NCBI RefSeq assembly: GCF_041080675.1
Contig: NZ_CP163520.1
Location: forward strand, 930,001-994,000
From: Streptomyces sp. cg36
GTDB lineage: Bacteria; Actinomycetota; Actinomycetes; Streptomycetales; Streptomycetaceae
Length of the DNA stretch: 64,000 bases
Direction of reading: 5' to 3'
Shown here: in pieces, positions 17,819 to 26,571 of the stretch
How the letters are laid out: each line of letters begins with the position of its first letter
How positions within the stretch are numbered: position 1 is the stretch's first letter
Program-made: the position numbers and the translations under genes
The notes under the pieces: generated by a model
What the model was told of the DNA's origin: nothing
The model's input: only the letters and a program-made list of their open reading frames with translations
The model's database searches: none

Positions 17819-17893
17819 TCCTTCGCAGCCTCCGCGGCCCCGGCGCGCCTCTCACGGCCCGCCCCGGCCCGCCCTTCTGCCCTCGGTCCTGTC

Positions 17894-17989
17894 GCGGTCC
17901 TCCCCGGTTCCGGCGCACCCTTTCGCCGACCCGTTCCGACCGTCCTCCCGCCAACCCCGGGACCAGGACCGCCGTACATCCCGGAACGG
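17894..17989 (+). promoter_or_regulatory. candidate attenuator with mutually exclusive pairings
   Basis: GCGGTCCT (17894-17901) can pair with AGGACCGC (17965-17972). CCGTTCCG (17931-17938) can pair with CGGAACGG (17982-17989), next to the likely ribosome site of the gene at 18003. The two pairings interleave, so an ordinary secondary structure cannot hold both. This gives a simple switch between exposed and hidden ribosome site, perhaps set by ribosomes on the leader peptide. Confidence 0.45.
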
Positions 17990-18002
17990 AAACGGACCCG
18001 CC

Positions 18003-19013
18003 ATGTCCAGCACCACTCTCCTCGCCACCTCACTCCCCGTGGTCGACCTCTCCCAGGCCGACGACCCGGCCACCCGCGACGCCTTCCGCGCGGGGCTGCA
18101 CCGGGCGGCTCGCGACACCGGGTTCTTCCATCTCACCGGGCATGGCATCGACGACGCCGAGGTGGCCCGCATACAGCGGCTGACCAGGGACTTCTTCGCG
18201 CTGCCCGAGGCCGACCGGATCGCCGTCAGCAATCTGCGCTCGCCGCACTTCCGGGGGTACACGCGCATCGGCCACGAGCTGACGGGCGGGCGCTCGGACT
18301 GGCGCGACCAGCTGGACGTCGGCGCCGAGCGGCCCGCCCCGACGGTGGGGCCGGACGACCCGGCGTACCGCTGGCTGGAGGGCCCCAACCAGTGGCCCGA
18401 CGCGCTCCCCGAGCTGCGCACCGCGGTGCTCGACTGGCAGGACCGGCTGGCGGCGGTCGCCCACCGGCTGCTCCAGGAGCTGCTCGCCTCGATCGGCGCG
18501 CCCGCCGACTTCTTCGACGCGGCCTTCGCCGACCGCCCCCACCTGCACACCAAGCTGATCCGGTACCCCGGCAGCGCGCCGGAGGGCGACGGCCAGGGTG
18601 TCGGCGCCCACAAGGACTACGGCTTCCTCACGCTGCTGCTCCAGGACTCCGTCGGCGGCCTCCAGGTGCGCATGGGCGACGCGTTCGTGGACGTGCCGCC
18701 GCTGCCGGGCGCCTTCGTGGTCAACCTCGGCGAGCTCCTGGAGATCGCCACCGAGGGCTATCTGTCGGCGACCGACCACCGCGTCGTCTCGCCGCCCGGA
18801 GCGGTAGAGCGCTTCTCCGTGCCGTTCTTCTACAACCCCCGTCTGGACGCGCGGATCGAGACGGTCCCCGGCGCCTATCTGGCGCAGGCGCCGGGCGTCG
18901 CCCACAGCGCCGACAACCCGCTGCACGCCGAGTACGGACGCAACGAGCTCAAGGGGTGGCTGCGGGCGCACCCGCAGGTGGCCCGGGCACACCACCCGGA
19001 GCTGGCGGCCTGA
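18003..19013 (+). CDS. 2-oxoglutarate/Fe(II) dioxygenase, isopenicillin N synthase family
   Basis: 336 residues. N-terminal DIOX_N region (about 10-120; FFHLTGHGID) and C-terminal 2OG-Fe(II) oxygenase barrel (about 175-290). The iron ligands H203-x-D205 (GAHKDYG) and H259 (ATDHRV) and the co-substrate-binding R270-x-S272 are all present, so the enzyme should be active. Members hydroxylate, desaturate or cyclise small molecules; the substrate is unknown. No beta-lactam genes are nearby, so isopenicillin N synthesis itself is unlikely. The ATG at 18003 follows ACGGA. The leader peptide and competing hairpins upstream suggest attenuation. Confidence 0.88.
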   Translation: MSSTTLLATSLPVVDLSQADDPATRDAFRAGLHRAARDTGFFHLTGHGIDDAEVARIQRLTRDFFALPEADRIAVSNLRSPHFRGYTRIGHELTGGRSDWRDQLDVGAERPAPTVGPDDPAYRWLEGPNQWPDALPELRTAVLDWQDRLAAVAHRLLQELLASIGAPADFFDAAFADRPHLHTKLIRYPGSAPEGDGQGVGAHKDYGFLTLLLQDSVGGLQVRMGDAFVDVPPLPGAFVVNLGELLEIATEGYLSATDHRVVSPPGAVERFSVPFFYNPRLDARIETVPGAYLAQAPGVAHSADNPLHAEYGRNELKGWLRAHPQVARAHHPELAA

Positions 19014-19463
19014 CGCGCCCCGGCGCCACGACCGCTCCGGCCGGGGCGTGCGCCGGCCGGGGCGTGCGGGGCGCCGTCCTCCCGCGGTCGGCGGCGCCCC
19101 GGAGGGAGCGGGGCCGGCTGCTCGGGGATAGGCGGCCCGGCTCCGCTTCCAGCTTGCGCCGTACTTCCGCGAAATGCACGGGCTCTGCGACCACTTAAAG
19201 TGGCCAATCCGGCTGCGGCAGGGCCGCCACGCGGGCGCCGAGGCAGGTGGGACGCATGTGGTCACCGGGTGTGACGGCCGCCCCTCGCCCGTCTACCGCG
19301 GTCGATCTACCGCCCCGGTATGACGCTCCCTCAGAGGGCTACGCCCGAAGTTCACAAGGGTTCAATCCCACGGTGAATGCCGTGCGGTACCGGCGATTCC
19401 TATGGTGTTCCGCACGCCGAGGGCAGAAGTCCTGCGGGGAACACCGAGGGAAGGAATGAATCC
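19014..19463. other. 450-bp gene-poor region with repeats and a palindrome
   Basis: I see no convincing gene here. It holds two adjacent copies of a 16-bp unit (19037-19052 and 19053-19068, CCGGCCGGGGCGTGCG), which also lie in a hairpin downstream of the dioxygenase. It also holds the perfect palindrome CCACTT-A-AAGTGG (19191-19203) and a 5'-leader hairpin (GTGTTCCGCA 19405-19414 with TGCGGGGAACAC 19433-19444) just before the frameshifted gene at 19464. Confidence 0.5.
19191..19203. promoter_or_regulatory. 13-bp palindrome, orphan operator candidate
   Basis: CCACTT, A, AAGTGG. It lies 261 bp before the next plus-strand start and not near a minus-strand start, so its client gene is unclear. 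The AT-rich core stands out in this sequence. Confidence 0.4.
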
Positions 19464-19684
19464 ATGACCACGGCACGGGGGAAGTTCACGTTCGCGCACG
19501 CGGCGGTCGTCGCGATGGCCGTCACCGGAATCGGGGCCCTGCCCGCCCACGCCGCCCCCTCGGCGGCCGGAACCGCTCAGCAGGTCCCGGCGTCCACCGC
19601 CGCGCAGGACGCCGCCGCGTCCAAGAGCTACACGTACCTCTCCTTGGCAACGACCCGCACCCGGGGAAGCTGTACGTCTCGTAG
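19464..19684 (+). pseudogene. small secreted protein gene with frameshift
   Basis: ATG at 19464, with GGGAAGGA upstream, opens a frame with a clear signal peptide (FAHAAVVAMAVTGIGALPAHA) and a stretch ending KSYTYLS at 19643. In that frame the next residues turn Arg/Thr-rich and run far into the opposite-strand gene. From 19643, two bases out of frame, LGNDPHPGKLYVS is followed by TAG at 19682-19684, and a perfect 14-bp hairpin follows 16 bp later. Loss of one base near 19643 would explain this; the intact product would be about 73 residues. The family is not recognised. A sequencing error is equally possible. Confidence 0.55.
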
Positions 19685-19700
19685 GGCCGCGACGGGGGGA

Positions 19701-19736
19701 GCCGCACGCGCGGGGCCGGGGGCCCGCGCGTGCGGC
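19701..19736. terminator. strong hairpin terminator
   Basis: GCCGCACGCGCGGG (19701-19714) and CCCGCGCGTGCGGC (19723-19736) pair perfectly around an 8-nt loop. It sits between the frameshifted gene and the convergent gene ending at 19802, so it can serve both. Confidence 0.7.
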
Positions 19737-19801
19737 CGTGTGTCCGCCCGGTGCCGGGCGGGGCGGGTGTGCCGGGCGCCGGCGGGGGCGCGGACGGGCT
19801 C

Positions 19802-20476
19802 TCAGCCCACGAACTCCTCCGCCCCGTACCGCACCTTCGCCTTCTTCCAGTCCACGCCCAGCCGGGCCGCGAACCGCTTGGCCAGCGGGAGGTCGGCCAG
19901 CGGGGCGATCAGGATGAGACGGCCGTCCCGGGCCGTCACCGAGCCGCCGCCGAGTTCGTCACGGGCCACCGGGTCCTCGACGAGGGCGTCGTGCAGGGCG
20001 CGCGGGGTGACGCCGGGGGCCTCGATGTCCACGGCGTTGGTCTGCGGCGAGTCGCGCGGCAGATGGCGGAAGGTGAGGACCGACTCCTGCTTGTACTGCT
20101 TGCGGATGACGTCCGCGATGTGGTGCAGCCCGTCGGCGCTGACGTGGTTGACGTCGAACTCGCGCGAGCGCTCGTAGGTCGTCTGCTTGAGGTCCGAGGA
20201 CCAGAACACGCCGTCCAGCAGGGTGGAGCGGCCGGTGCGCGCGCCGTTGGCTTGGACGATCTCGCGCACCTCGCGGTCGAAGCGCCGCAGCGATTCCTTC
20301 AGCCGGGCGTCGTCGGGGTCGGTGATGACGGCGGTGTTGTCGGTCGCGAAGATCTCGGCCGTCACCGCGGCGTGGGACCCGCCGGCGTGGGACGCCGTCG
20401 CGGTGGCCGTGCCGGTGGCCGTCGCGGCCACCGTCAGGGTGCCCGCCGCGAACAGGATGCCGAACCGTCGATTCAT
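19802..20476 (-). CDS. secreted protein of unknown function
   Basis: 224 residues with a short signal peptide (about 1-30; an Ala/Thr run ATATGTATATASHA). The mature part is mostly charged and helical, containing DDARLKESLRRFDREVREIVQANG and TYERSREFDVNHVSADGLHHIADVIRKQYK. No enzyme motif, lipobox or membrane anchor is visible. I do not recognise the family. The ATG at 20476 is the first start with a plausible signal sequence; upstream in-frame sequence is Pro/Gly-rich and non-coding in look. It lies downstream of the rbs operon on the same strand, 211 bp away, so it is probably a separate unit. Confidence 0.7.
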   Translation of the reverse strand: MNRRFGILFAAGTLTVAATATGTATATASHAGGSHAAVTAEIFATDNTAVITDPDDARLKESLRRFDREVREIVQANGARTGRSTLLDGVFWSSDLKQTTYERSREFDVNHVSADGLHHIADVIRKQYKQESVLTFRHLPRDSPQTNAVDIEAPGVTPRALHDALVEDPVARDELGGGSVTARDGRLILIAPLADLPLAKRFAARLGVDWKKAKVRYGAEEFVG

Positions 20477-20687
20477 GTGCGCGCAACTCCCTGTCGCGGG
20501 CCCCCGTGGGCCGAACGGTGCTGCGTCGGCCGACGCACCGGGATCACGGTAGAGGCTGGGCCGGGGCACTTTCCTGGATCTGCACCCATATGGCCGAGAT
20601 TCGCCATCCCCGCCCCCGGTCCCAACGCGGCGGCTCCCGCCGGGTCCTCGCGCGCCCCCGGCGGGACCTCTCAGCGGCGGGGCGCCC

Positions 20688-21077
20688 TCAGAAGAACACC
20701 CCGCACCGCAGCAGCACGTTCGCGTACGGTCGCGCCTCCCCCGTCCGCACGACCAGCCGCGCCCCCGACGACAGCGCCTTCAACCGCTCGTGCGCGACCA
20801 ATTCGAGCTCCGGGAAGCGCCCGGCCAGCAGACGGGCGGCGGCCGGGTTGGCCGCGTCCGTCTCGCGCGCCGCCGTGGCGCCCTCGACCACCAGCTCGGC
20901 CAGGAGCCCGTCGAGGACCTCGGCGAACGACGGCACCCCGGCCCGGAACGCCAGGTCGACCACGCGCGGGCCGGGCGGAATGGGCATGCCCGCGTCGCAG
21001 ACCAGGACCCCGTCGCCGTGGCCCAACTCGGCCAGCGCGCCCGCGAGATGGCGGTTGAGGACGCCCGACCGCTTCAT
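20688..21077 (-). CDS. rbsD: D-ribose pyranase RbsD
   Basis: 129 residues of the RbsD/FucU mutarotase family, which converts beta-pyranose to beta-furanose ribose so that ribokinase can use it. Family motifs are visible: LNRHLAGALAELGHGDGVLVCDAGMPIP at the start and a C-terminal ARPYANVLLRCGVFF, which carries the active-site Tyr/Asn. It is the last gene of the rbs operon; its ATG overlaps the rbsK stop by 4 bp, which points to translational coupling. Confidence 0.93.
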   Translation of the reverse strand: MKRSGVLNRHLAGALAELGHGDGVLVCDAGMPIPPGPRVVDLAFRAGVPSFAEVLDGLLAELVVEGATAARETDAANPAAARLLAGRFPELELVAHERLKALSSGARLVVRTGEARPYANVLLRCGVFF

Positions 21078-21979
21078 CGGGCGAAGACCTCGTCGGCGGT
21101 GGGGTACGACTCCTGCGCGCCGCGTCTGGTGACGGCGGCGGCCCCCACCCGTACGGCGAACGCGGCGGCCTCGGCCAGGTCCTCGCCCAGGCTCAGCCGC
21201 CAGGCGAGCGCCGCGGTGAAGGCGTCGCCCGCCCCGGTGGTGTCCACCGCGTCCACCTTCGGGCTCGGCACGCGGACGAAGGACTGCGTGCTCCCGGCGG
21301 CGACGAGGGCGCCCGCCGCGCCCAGGGTGATCACCACCGAGCGCGGGCCGCGCAGCAGCAGCGACCGGGCCCAGTCCTCGGGGGCCGGGCCCGCCGAGTC
21401 GCCGAGCAGGAAGCGGGCCTCGTGCTCGTTGACGATCAGCGGGTCGCAGGCCGCCAGCACCTCGGCCGGGAGCGGCCCCGGTGGTGAGGGGTTGAGGACG
21501 AAGCGGCTGCCGAAGGCGAGGCTGCGCACGGTCTCCACCACCGTCTCCAGCGGGATCTCCAGCTGCGCGGAGACCACCCGGGACGCCTGGAAGAGGCTGG
21601 CGGCGGCGTGCACGTCGGCGGGCGCCAGACGGGCGTTGGCGCCGGGCGAGACGACGATGCTGTTGTCGCCCGACGGGTCCACGGTGATCAGCGCGACCCC
21701 GGTGGGCGCCCCGCCGACCAGCATCCCGACCGTGTCGACCCCGGCGGCGCGCTGGGACTCGATGAGCAGCCGGCCGTGGCCGTCGTCGCCGACCCGGGCC
21801 AGCAGCGCGGTGCGCGCCCCGAGCCGGGCGGCGGCCACGGCCTGGTTGGCGCCCTTGCCGCCCGGGTGGACGGCCAGGTCCGAGCCGAGGACGGTCTCGC
21901 CGGGGGCGGGGCGCCGGTCGACGCCGATCACGAGGTCGGCGTTGGCGGACCCGACGACCAGAAGGTCGTAGTCGTACAT
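21074..21979 (-). CDS. rbsK: ribokinase RbsK
   Basis: 301 residues of the PfkB family, phosphorylating ribose to ribose 5-phosphate. Substrate-site GGKGANQAVAAARLGA and the C-terminal PfkB signature DTTGAGDAFTAAL (with the catalytic Asp) are intact. The start at 21979 is an ATG. It is the fourth gene of the operon, 38 bp after the permease-binding protein fusion and overlapping rbsD by 4 bp. Confidence 0.93.
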   Translation of the reverse strand: MYDYDLLVVGSANADLVIGVDRRPAPGETVLGSDLAVHPGGKGANQAVAAARLGARTALLARVGDDGHGRLLIESQRAAGVDTVGMLVGGAPTGVALITVDPSGDNSIVVSPGANARLAPADVHAAASLFQASRVVSAQLEIPLETVVETVRSLAFGSRFVLNPSPPGPLPAEVLAACDPLIVNEHEARFLLGDSAGPAPEDWARSLLLRGPRSVVITLGAAGALVAAGSTQSFVRVPSPKVDAVDTTGAGDAFTAALAWRLSLGEDLAEAAAFAVRVGAAAVTRRGAQESYPTADEVFAR

Positions 21980-22017
21980 CCCTGTCCTGCTTTCGCTGCG
22001 GGGCTCGGTGGCCGTGG

Positions 22018-23967
22018 TCACTGGAAGTCGGCGACGTTCTGCCGGGTGACGACCAGCACCTGGACCTTCACCGTGCTCTCCACCCGCTCGCCCCCGGCCG
22101 CCCGTACCGCGTTGCGGACGGCGATCCGGCCGAGTTCGGCGGGCTGTTGCGCGACCGACGCGTACAGCGTGCCCGCTGAGACCGCCTTCAGGCCATCGGG
22201 GGTGCCGTCGAAGCCGACCACGGCGACGGAGGAGCCCGCACGGGCGCCCAGTGCCTTGATCGCGCCGAGCGCCATCTCGTCGTTCTCGGCGAAGACCCCG
22301 GCCACGTCCGGGTGGGACTGGAGGAGGTTGGTCATCACGTCGAGGCCCTTGGTGCGGTCGAAGTCGGCGGGCTGACGGGCCACCACGGTGATCCCGGGGT
22401 ACGCCGTGATGCCCTCGGCGAAGCCCTGCCCGCGCTCTCGGGAGGCGGAGGTGCCCGCGGTGCCCTGGAGGACGACGACGCTGCCCCGGCCGCCGAGCTT
22501 GTCGGCGAGGGCCTTGGCGGCGAGCCTGCCGCCCGCGACGTTGTCGGAGGCGACGAGGGTGGCGACGTCGGCCTTGTTGACGCCCCGGTCGGCGGCGACG
22601 ACGGGAACGCCCGCCTTGTTCGCGGCCCGTACGGACGGGCCGACCGCGTCGGAGTCCACCGGGTTGACGATGATCGACTTCATGCCGGAGCCGGTGAAGT
22701 TCTGGATCTGGTTGGCCTGTTGGGAGGCGTCGTTCTGGGCGTCGGTGACGGTGAGGTCGATCCCGGCCGCCTTGGCCTCGGCCTCCGCCCCGGCCTTCAT
22801 CTGGACGAAGAAGGGGTTGTTGAGGGTGGAGAGCGACATGCCCACCTTGGTCGACTTGCCGGACGCGCCCGGGTGGACGAAGGAGAGGGCGCCCAGCACG
22901 GCGGCCAGTCCCACCGCGCCCAGGGCCAGCTTGGCCGCCCCGCGCCCACCGCCGAAGCCGCCGGGCCCGGCGCCGCCCGCGCCCGGCACGGCCCCGGCGC
23001 GCCGGCGCAGGGTGTCGAGCAGGACGGCTAGGGCGATGACGACTCCGATGACCACCTGCTGCCAGAAGGCGGACACGGACAGCAGGTTGAGGCCGTTGCG
23101 CAGCACGGCGAGGATCAGCGCGCCGATCAGGGTGCCGGACGCCTTGCCGACGCCGCCGGACAGGCTGGCGCCGCCGATCACCACGGCCGCGATCGCGTCC
23201 AGCTCGTACCCCTGGGCGGCCTGCGGCTGGGCGGAGACCAGCCGGGAGGCCAGCACGATGCCCGCGACGGCCGCGAACAGGCCGGAGAGCGCGTAGATGG
23301 CGACCTTCTGCCGCTTGACCCGCAGCCCGGACAGCCGGGCGGCCTCCTCGTTGCCGCCGATGGCGTACATCGAGCGGCCCAGATACGTACGGGTCAGGAT
23401 CAGGGCGGTGAGCAGGCCCATCGCCACCATCACCAGGACGGGGACGGGCAGATGGCCGCCGAGGGTGTCGCCGACGCGGGAGACGGACCCGGGGAAGGCG
23501 ATCGGGCTTCCCTGCGAGATGACCAGGGACAGGCCACGGCCCACCGAGAGCATCGCCAGGGTGGCGATGAACGGCGGGAGCTTGCCGTAGGCGACGAGCG
23601 CTCCGCTGACCAGGCCGCAGGCGATGCCGGTGCCGACTGCGAACAGGACGGCCAGCCACACCGGCAGGCCCTGCTTGGTGGCCGTCCAGGCGAGCACGGT
23701 CGCGGAGAGCGCCGCCACCGATCCCACCGACAGGTCGATGCCCGCCGAGACGATCACGAAGGTGACGCCGAAGGCGAGGATCGCGGTGACGGCGGCCTGG
23801 ACACCGACGTTGAGCAGGTTCTGGGTGGTGAGGAAGTCCCCGGAGAGCAGCGACATCGCCACCACGAGGACCACCAGGGCGCTGAGCGCGCCGTTGTCGA
23901 GCAGGAGACGGCGGAGCGCGGGGGCGCCACTCGCGCCCCGGGTGCTCTGGAGCGTGTCAGTGGCCAC
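22018..23967 (-). CDS. rbsCB: fused ribose ABC permease and substrate-binding protein (RbsC-RbsB)
   Basis: 649 residues that join two usually separate proteins. Residues 1 to about 320 are an RbsC-type permease with many membrane helices (AGIDLSVGSVAALSATVLAW, YAIGGNEEAARLSGL, IGGASLSGG). After a Gly-rich link (about 330-350) and one more hydrophobic segment (about 350-368), residues 370-649 form an RbsB-type binding domain (KVGMSLSTLNNPFFVQMKAGAE, VVGFDGTPDGLKAVSAG). The binding domain is thus tethered outside the membrane without a lipobox. The GTG at 23967 follows GGAGGG at ideal distance and overlaps rbsA by 11 bp; the ATG at 23982 is less likely. Confidence 0.9.
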   Translation of the reverse strand: MATDTLQSTRGASGAPALRRLLLDNGALSALVVLVVAMSLLSGDFLTTQNLLNVGVQAAVTAILAFGVTFVIVSAGIDLSVGSVAALSATVLAWTATKQGLPVWLAVLFAVGTGIACGLVSGALVAYGKLPPFIATLAMLSVGRGLSLVISQGSPIAFPGSVSRVGDTLGGHLPVPVLVMVAMGLLTALILTRTYLGRSMYAIGGNEEAARLSGLRVKRQKVAIYALSGLFAAVAGIVLASRLVSAQPQAAQGYELDAIAAVVIGGASLSGGVGKASGTLIGALILAVLRNGLNLLSVSAFWQQVVIGVVIALAVLLDTLRRRAGAVPGAGGAGPGGFGGGRGAAKLALGAVGLAAVLGALSFVHPGASGKSTKVGMSLSTLNNPFFVQMKAGAEAEAKAAGIDLTVTDAQNDASQQANQIQNFTGSGMKSIIVNPVDSDAVGPSVRAANKAGVPVVAADRGVNKADVATLVASDNVAGGRLAAKALADKLGGRGSVVVLQGTAGTSASRERGQGFAEGITAYPGITVVARQPADFDRTKGLDVMTNLLQSHPDVAGVFAENDEMALGAIKALGARAGSSVAVVGFDGTPDGLKAVSAGTLYASVAQQPAELGRIAVRNAVRAAGGERVESTVKVQVLVVTRQNVADFQ

Positions 23968-25495
23968 GGGAGCCCTCCACATCGTTCGTCGCTGGGGTGG
24001 GTACGGCCGCCGCGCCGACGGCGAGTTCCATCACGGCTTCCTGGGTGGCCAGGTGCGCGGGGAGCTCCCCGGCGATCCGGCCCTGGGCCATGACGAGCAC
24101 CCGGTCGCTCATGCCGAGGACCTCGGGCAGATCGCTGGAGATCATGAGGACGGCGTGTCCGGAGGCGGTGAGTTCATTGATGAGCTGGTAGATCTCGACC
24201 TTGGCGCCGACGTCGATGCCCCGGGTCGGTTCGTCGAGGATGAGCACCTTCGTGTCGGCCAGCAGCCACTTGCCGATGACGACCTTCTGCTGGTTGCCGC
24301 CGGACAGGGTGCGCACCGGCTGCCCGAGCCCGGCCATGCGGACGCCCAGTTCCCCGGCGATCCGCGCGGCGGCGGTGCGTTGGCCCTTGCGGTCGACGAG
24401 TCCGGCGCGGGTGGCCGAGCGCAGGGTGACCAGGCCGAGGTTCTCCTGCACGGAGGCGTCCAGGACGAGGCCCTGGCCCTTGCGGTCCTCGGGGACGAGG
24501 CCGAGGCCGGCGTCCATCGCGGCGCCGACGTCGTGGCGGGGCAGCGGCGCGCCGCCGACGTGGACGGTGCCGCTGTCGTAGCGGTCGGCGCCGAAGACCG
24601 CGCGGGCGACCTCGGTGCGTCCGGCGCCGACCAGACCGGCCAGCCCCACGACCTCCCCGGCCCGCACCTCGAAGCCGACGTCGTGGAAGGCGCCGTCGCG
24701 GGTCAGTCCGCGCACCGAGAGCAACGGGGGCCCGGTGTCCGGGCGTTCGCGCGGGTAGTGCTGGTCGATGCCGCGCCCGACCATCAGCCGGACGAGTTCG
24801 TCCTGCGGGGTCGTGGCGGGCACCTGGCCGACGCTGCGGCCGTCGCGCAGCACGGTGACGCGGTCGCCCAGGGCCGCGATCTCGTCGAGGTGGTGGGTGA
24901 TGAAGACGACGCCGACGCCGTCCGCGCGCAGTGCGCGCACGATGGCGAAGAGCTTGTCGACCTCCTCGGAGGTGAGGACGGCGGTCGGCTCGTCCATGAT
25001 CAGTACGCGGGCGTCCAGGCTGAGCGCCTTGGCGATCTCCACCATCTGGAGCCGGGCGATGCCCAGTTCGCGCACGCGCGTCCGGGGTGCGACGTCGACG
25101 CCCACCCGTTCCAGGAGCGCGGCGGCCTCCGCCTCCATCCGGCGGCGGTCGATCAGGCCGTAGCGGCGCGGCTGGCGGCCCAGGAAGACGTTCTCGGCGA
25201 CGGTGAGGTCGGGGACGAGGTTGAACTCCTGGTGGATGGTGGCGATCCCGAGCCGCTCGGCGTCCTGGGCGCCGTGGACGCGCACCTCCTCGCCGCCGAC
25301 GAGGACGCGTCCGGCGTCGGGGCGGTGGACGCCGGAGAGCATCTTGATCAGGGTGCTCTTGCCGGCGCCGTTCTCGCCGAGCAGGACGTGCACCTCGCCG
25401 CGGCGCAGCTCGAAGTCGACGCCGTCCAGCGCGACGACGCCGGGGAACTCCTTGCGCACGCCTTCGACGCGCAGCAACTCGTCGGTGCCGCTCAT
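23957..25495 (-). CDS. rbsA: ribose ABC transporter ATP-binding protein RbsA
   Basis: 512 residues with two ABC domains, as in all sugar-type RbsA/MglA proteins. The first domain is complete: Walker A GENGAGKST, Walker B VLIMDEPTA, switch ITHHLDE. The second has the degenerate GLVGAGRTE P-loop, the SGGNQQKVVIGKWL signature and ILDEPTRGID. It powers uptake through the RbsCB fusion. The ATG overlaps the rbsR stop by 4 bp, so it is translationally coupled to the repressor gene. Confidence 0.93.
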   Translation of the reverse strand: MSGTDELLRVEGVRKEFPGVVALDGVDFELRRGEVHVLLGENGAGKSTLIKMLSGVHRPDAGRVLVGGEEVRVHGAQDAERLGIATIHQEFNLVPDLTVAENVFLGRQPRRYGLIDRRRMEAEAAALLERVGVDVAPRTRVRELGIARLQMVEIAKALSLDARVLIMDEPTAVLTSEEVDKLFAIVRALRADGVGVVFITHHLDEIAALGDRVTVLRDGRSVGQVPATTPQDELVRLMVGRGIDQHYPRERPDTGPPLLSVRGLTRDGAFHDVGFEVRAGEVVGLAGLVGAGRTEVARAVFGADRYDSGTVHVGGAPLPRHDVGAAMDAGLGLVPEDRKGQGLVLDASVQENLGLVTLRSATRAGLVDRKGQRTAAARIAGELGVRMAGLGQPVRTLSGGNQQKVVIGKWLLADTKVLILDEPTRGIDVGAKVEIYQLINELTASGHAVLMISSDLPEVLGMSDRVLVMAQGRIAGELPAHLATQEAVMELAVGAAAVPTPATNDVEGSRGH

Positions 25496-26529
25496 GGCCT
25501 GCTCCTGGACGTACGGTCGGGGGCGGATCCGTCCGGCGCGGCCTCGCCGCAGGAGCGGCGGACCACCAGACGGGCGGGCAGGGTGACCGGTTCGGGGGTC
25601 CGTCCCTCGATGCGGTCGACGAGCGCGCGGACCGCGGCGCGGCCGAGCTCGCCGGTGGGCTGGGCGATCGCGGTGATCGGCGGATCGGTGTGCACGAACC
25701 AGGGGATGTCGTCGAACGCGGCGAGCCCGATGTCGTGCGGCACCCGCAGCCCGCGGGCCCGGATGGCGTCGAGCGCGCCGAGCGCCATCAGGTTGTCGGC
25801 GGCGAAGACCACGTCGGGCGGCTCGGGCAGGGCGAGGAAGCGTTCGGTGGCCCGGCGCCCGCTGTCGGCCTGGAAGTCGCCCTGGCCGATGTGGGCGTCG
25901 GGCAGCGGGAGGTGGTGCTCGCGCAGGGCGTCCCGGAAGGCCGCGACGCGTTCGCTGCCGGTGGTGGTGGCCGCCGGACCGGCGATGATGGCGAGCCTGC
26001 GGTGGCCGAGTCCGTGCAGATGGGCGACCAGGTCGCGGATGGCGGCGCGGCCGTCGGCGCGGACGACGGGGACGTCCACGCCGGGGATCCAGCGGTCGAC
26101 GAAGACCATGGGGGTGCCCGCGCGGGCCGCCTCCAGCATCAGCGGCGAGCCGCCGTCGGTGGGCGAGACCAGCAGTCCGTCGATGCGCCGGTCGAGCAGG
26201 GTGCGGACGTGGTGGTCCTGGAGTTCGGGGCGCTCGTCGGCGTTGCCGATGATGACGCTGTAGCCCAGCGCGCGGGCCTCCTCCTCGACCGAGCGGGCCA
26301 GCTCGGTGAAGTACGGGTTGAGCACGTCGCTGATGACCAGGCCGAGGGTGCGGGTCTGGTCGGTGCGCAGGGACCGGGCGACGGCGTTGGGCCGGTAGCC
26401 GAGCGCGTCGACGGCGGCCAGGACCCGCGCGCGTGCGTCGGGGCTGACGGAGGGGTGGCTGTTGAGGACGCGCGAGACGGTGGCGACGGACACCCCCGCC
26501 CGTGCCGCGACGTCCTTGATGCTCGCCAT
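25492..26529 (-). CDS. rbsR: LacI-family ribose operon repressor RbsR
   Basis: 345 residues: an N-terminal LacI helix-turn-helix and hinge (ASIKDVAARAGVSVATVSRV through GYRPNAVARSL, residues 1-55) and a sugar-binding effector domain (60-330). It is the first gene of the operon it should control. The ATG at 26529 is preceded by GGAGGTGG. Two identical 17-bp operator-like sites lie 43-81 bp upstream of its start. Ribose or ribose 5-phosphate would be the expected inducer by analogy. Confidence 0.92.
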   Translation of the reverse strand: MASIKDVAARAGVSVATVSRVLNSHPSVSPDARARVLAAVDALGYRPNAVARSLRTDQTRTLGLVISDVLNPYFTELARSVEEEARALGYSVIIGNADERPELQDHHVRTLLDRRIDGLLVSPTDGGSPLMLEAARAGTPMVFVDRWIPGVDVPVVRADGRAAIRDLVAHLHGLGHRRLAIIAGPAATTTGSERVAAFRDALREHHLPLPDAHIGQGDFQADSGRRATERFLALPEPPDVVFAADNLMALGALDAIRARGLRVPHDIGLAAFDDIPWFVHTDPPITAIAQPTGELGRAAVRALVDRIEGRTPEPVTLPARLVVRRSCGEAAPDGSAPDRTSRSRP

Positions 26530-26571
26530 GTGCGGGACCACCTCCGCTGCGGACCCGGGGTCCGGGACCTC

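Noticed and set aside
18003..19013. True isopenicillin N synthase (penicillin pathway)
   Set aside because: No ACV synthetase or other beta-lactam genes nearby; only the shared fold and iron ligands support the family.
19014..19463. Cyclic-di-AMP (ydaO-type) riboswitch upstream of a small secreted gene
   Set aside because: The long leader and hairpins are suggestive, but I could not find the conserved motif core; a covariance search would be needed and I cannot run it.
23624..26263. Long plus-strand frame opposite rbsA, rbsCB and rbsR
   Set aside because: Antisense shadow of the clearly functional ribose operon.
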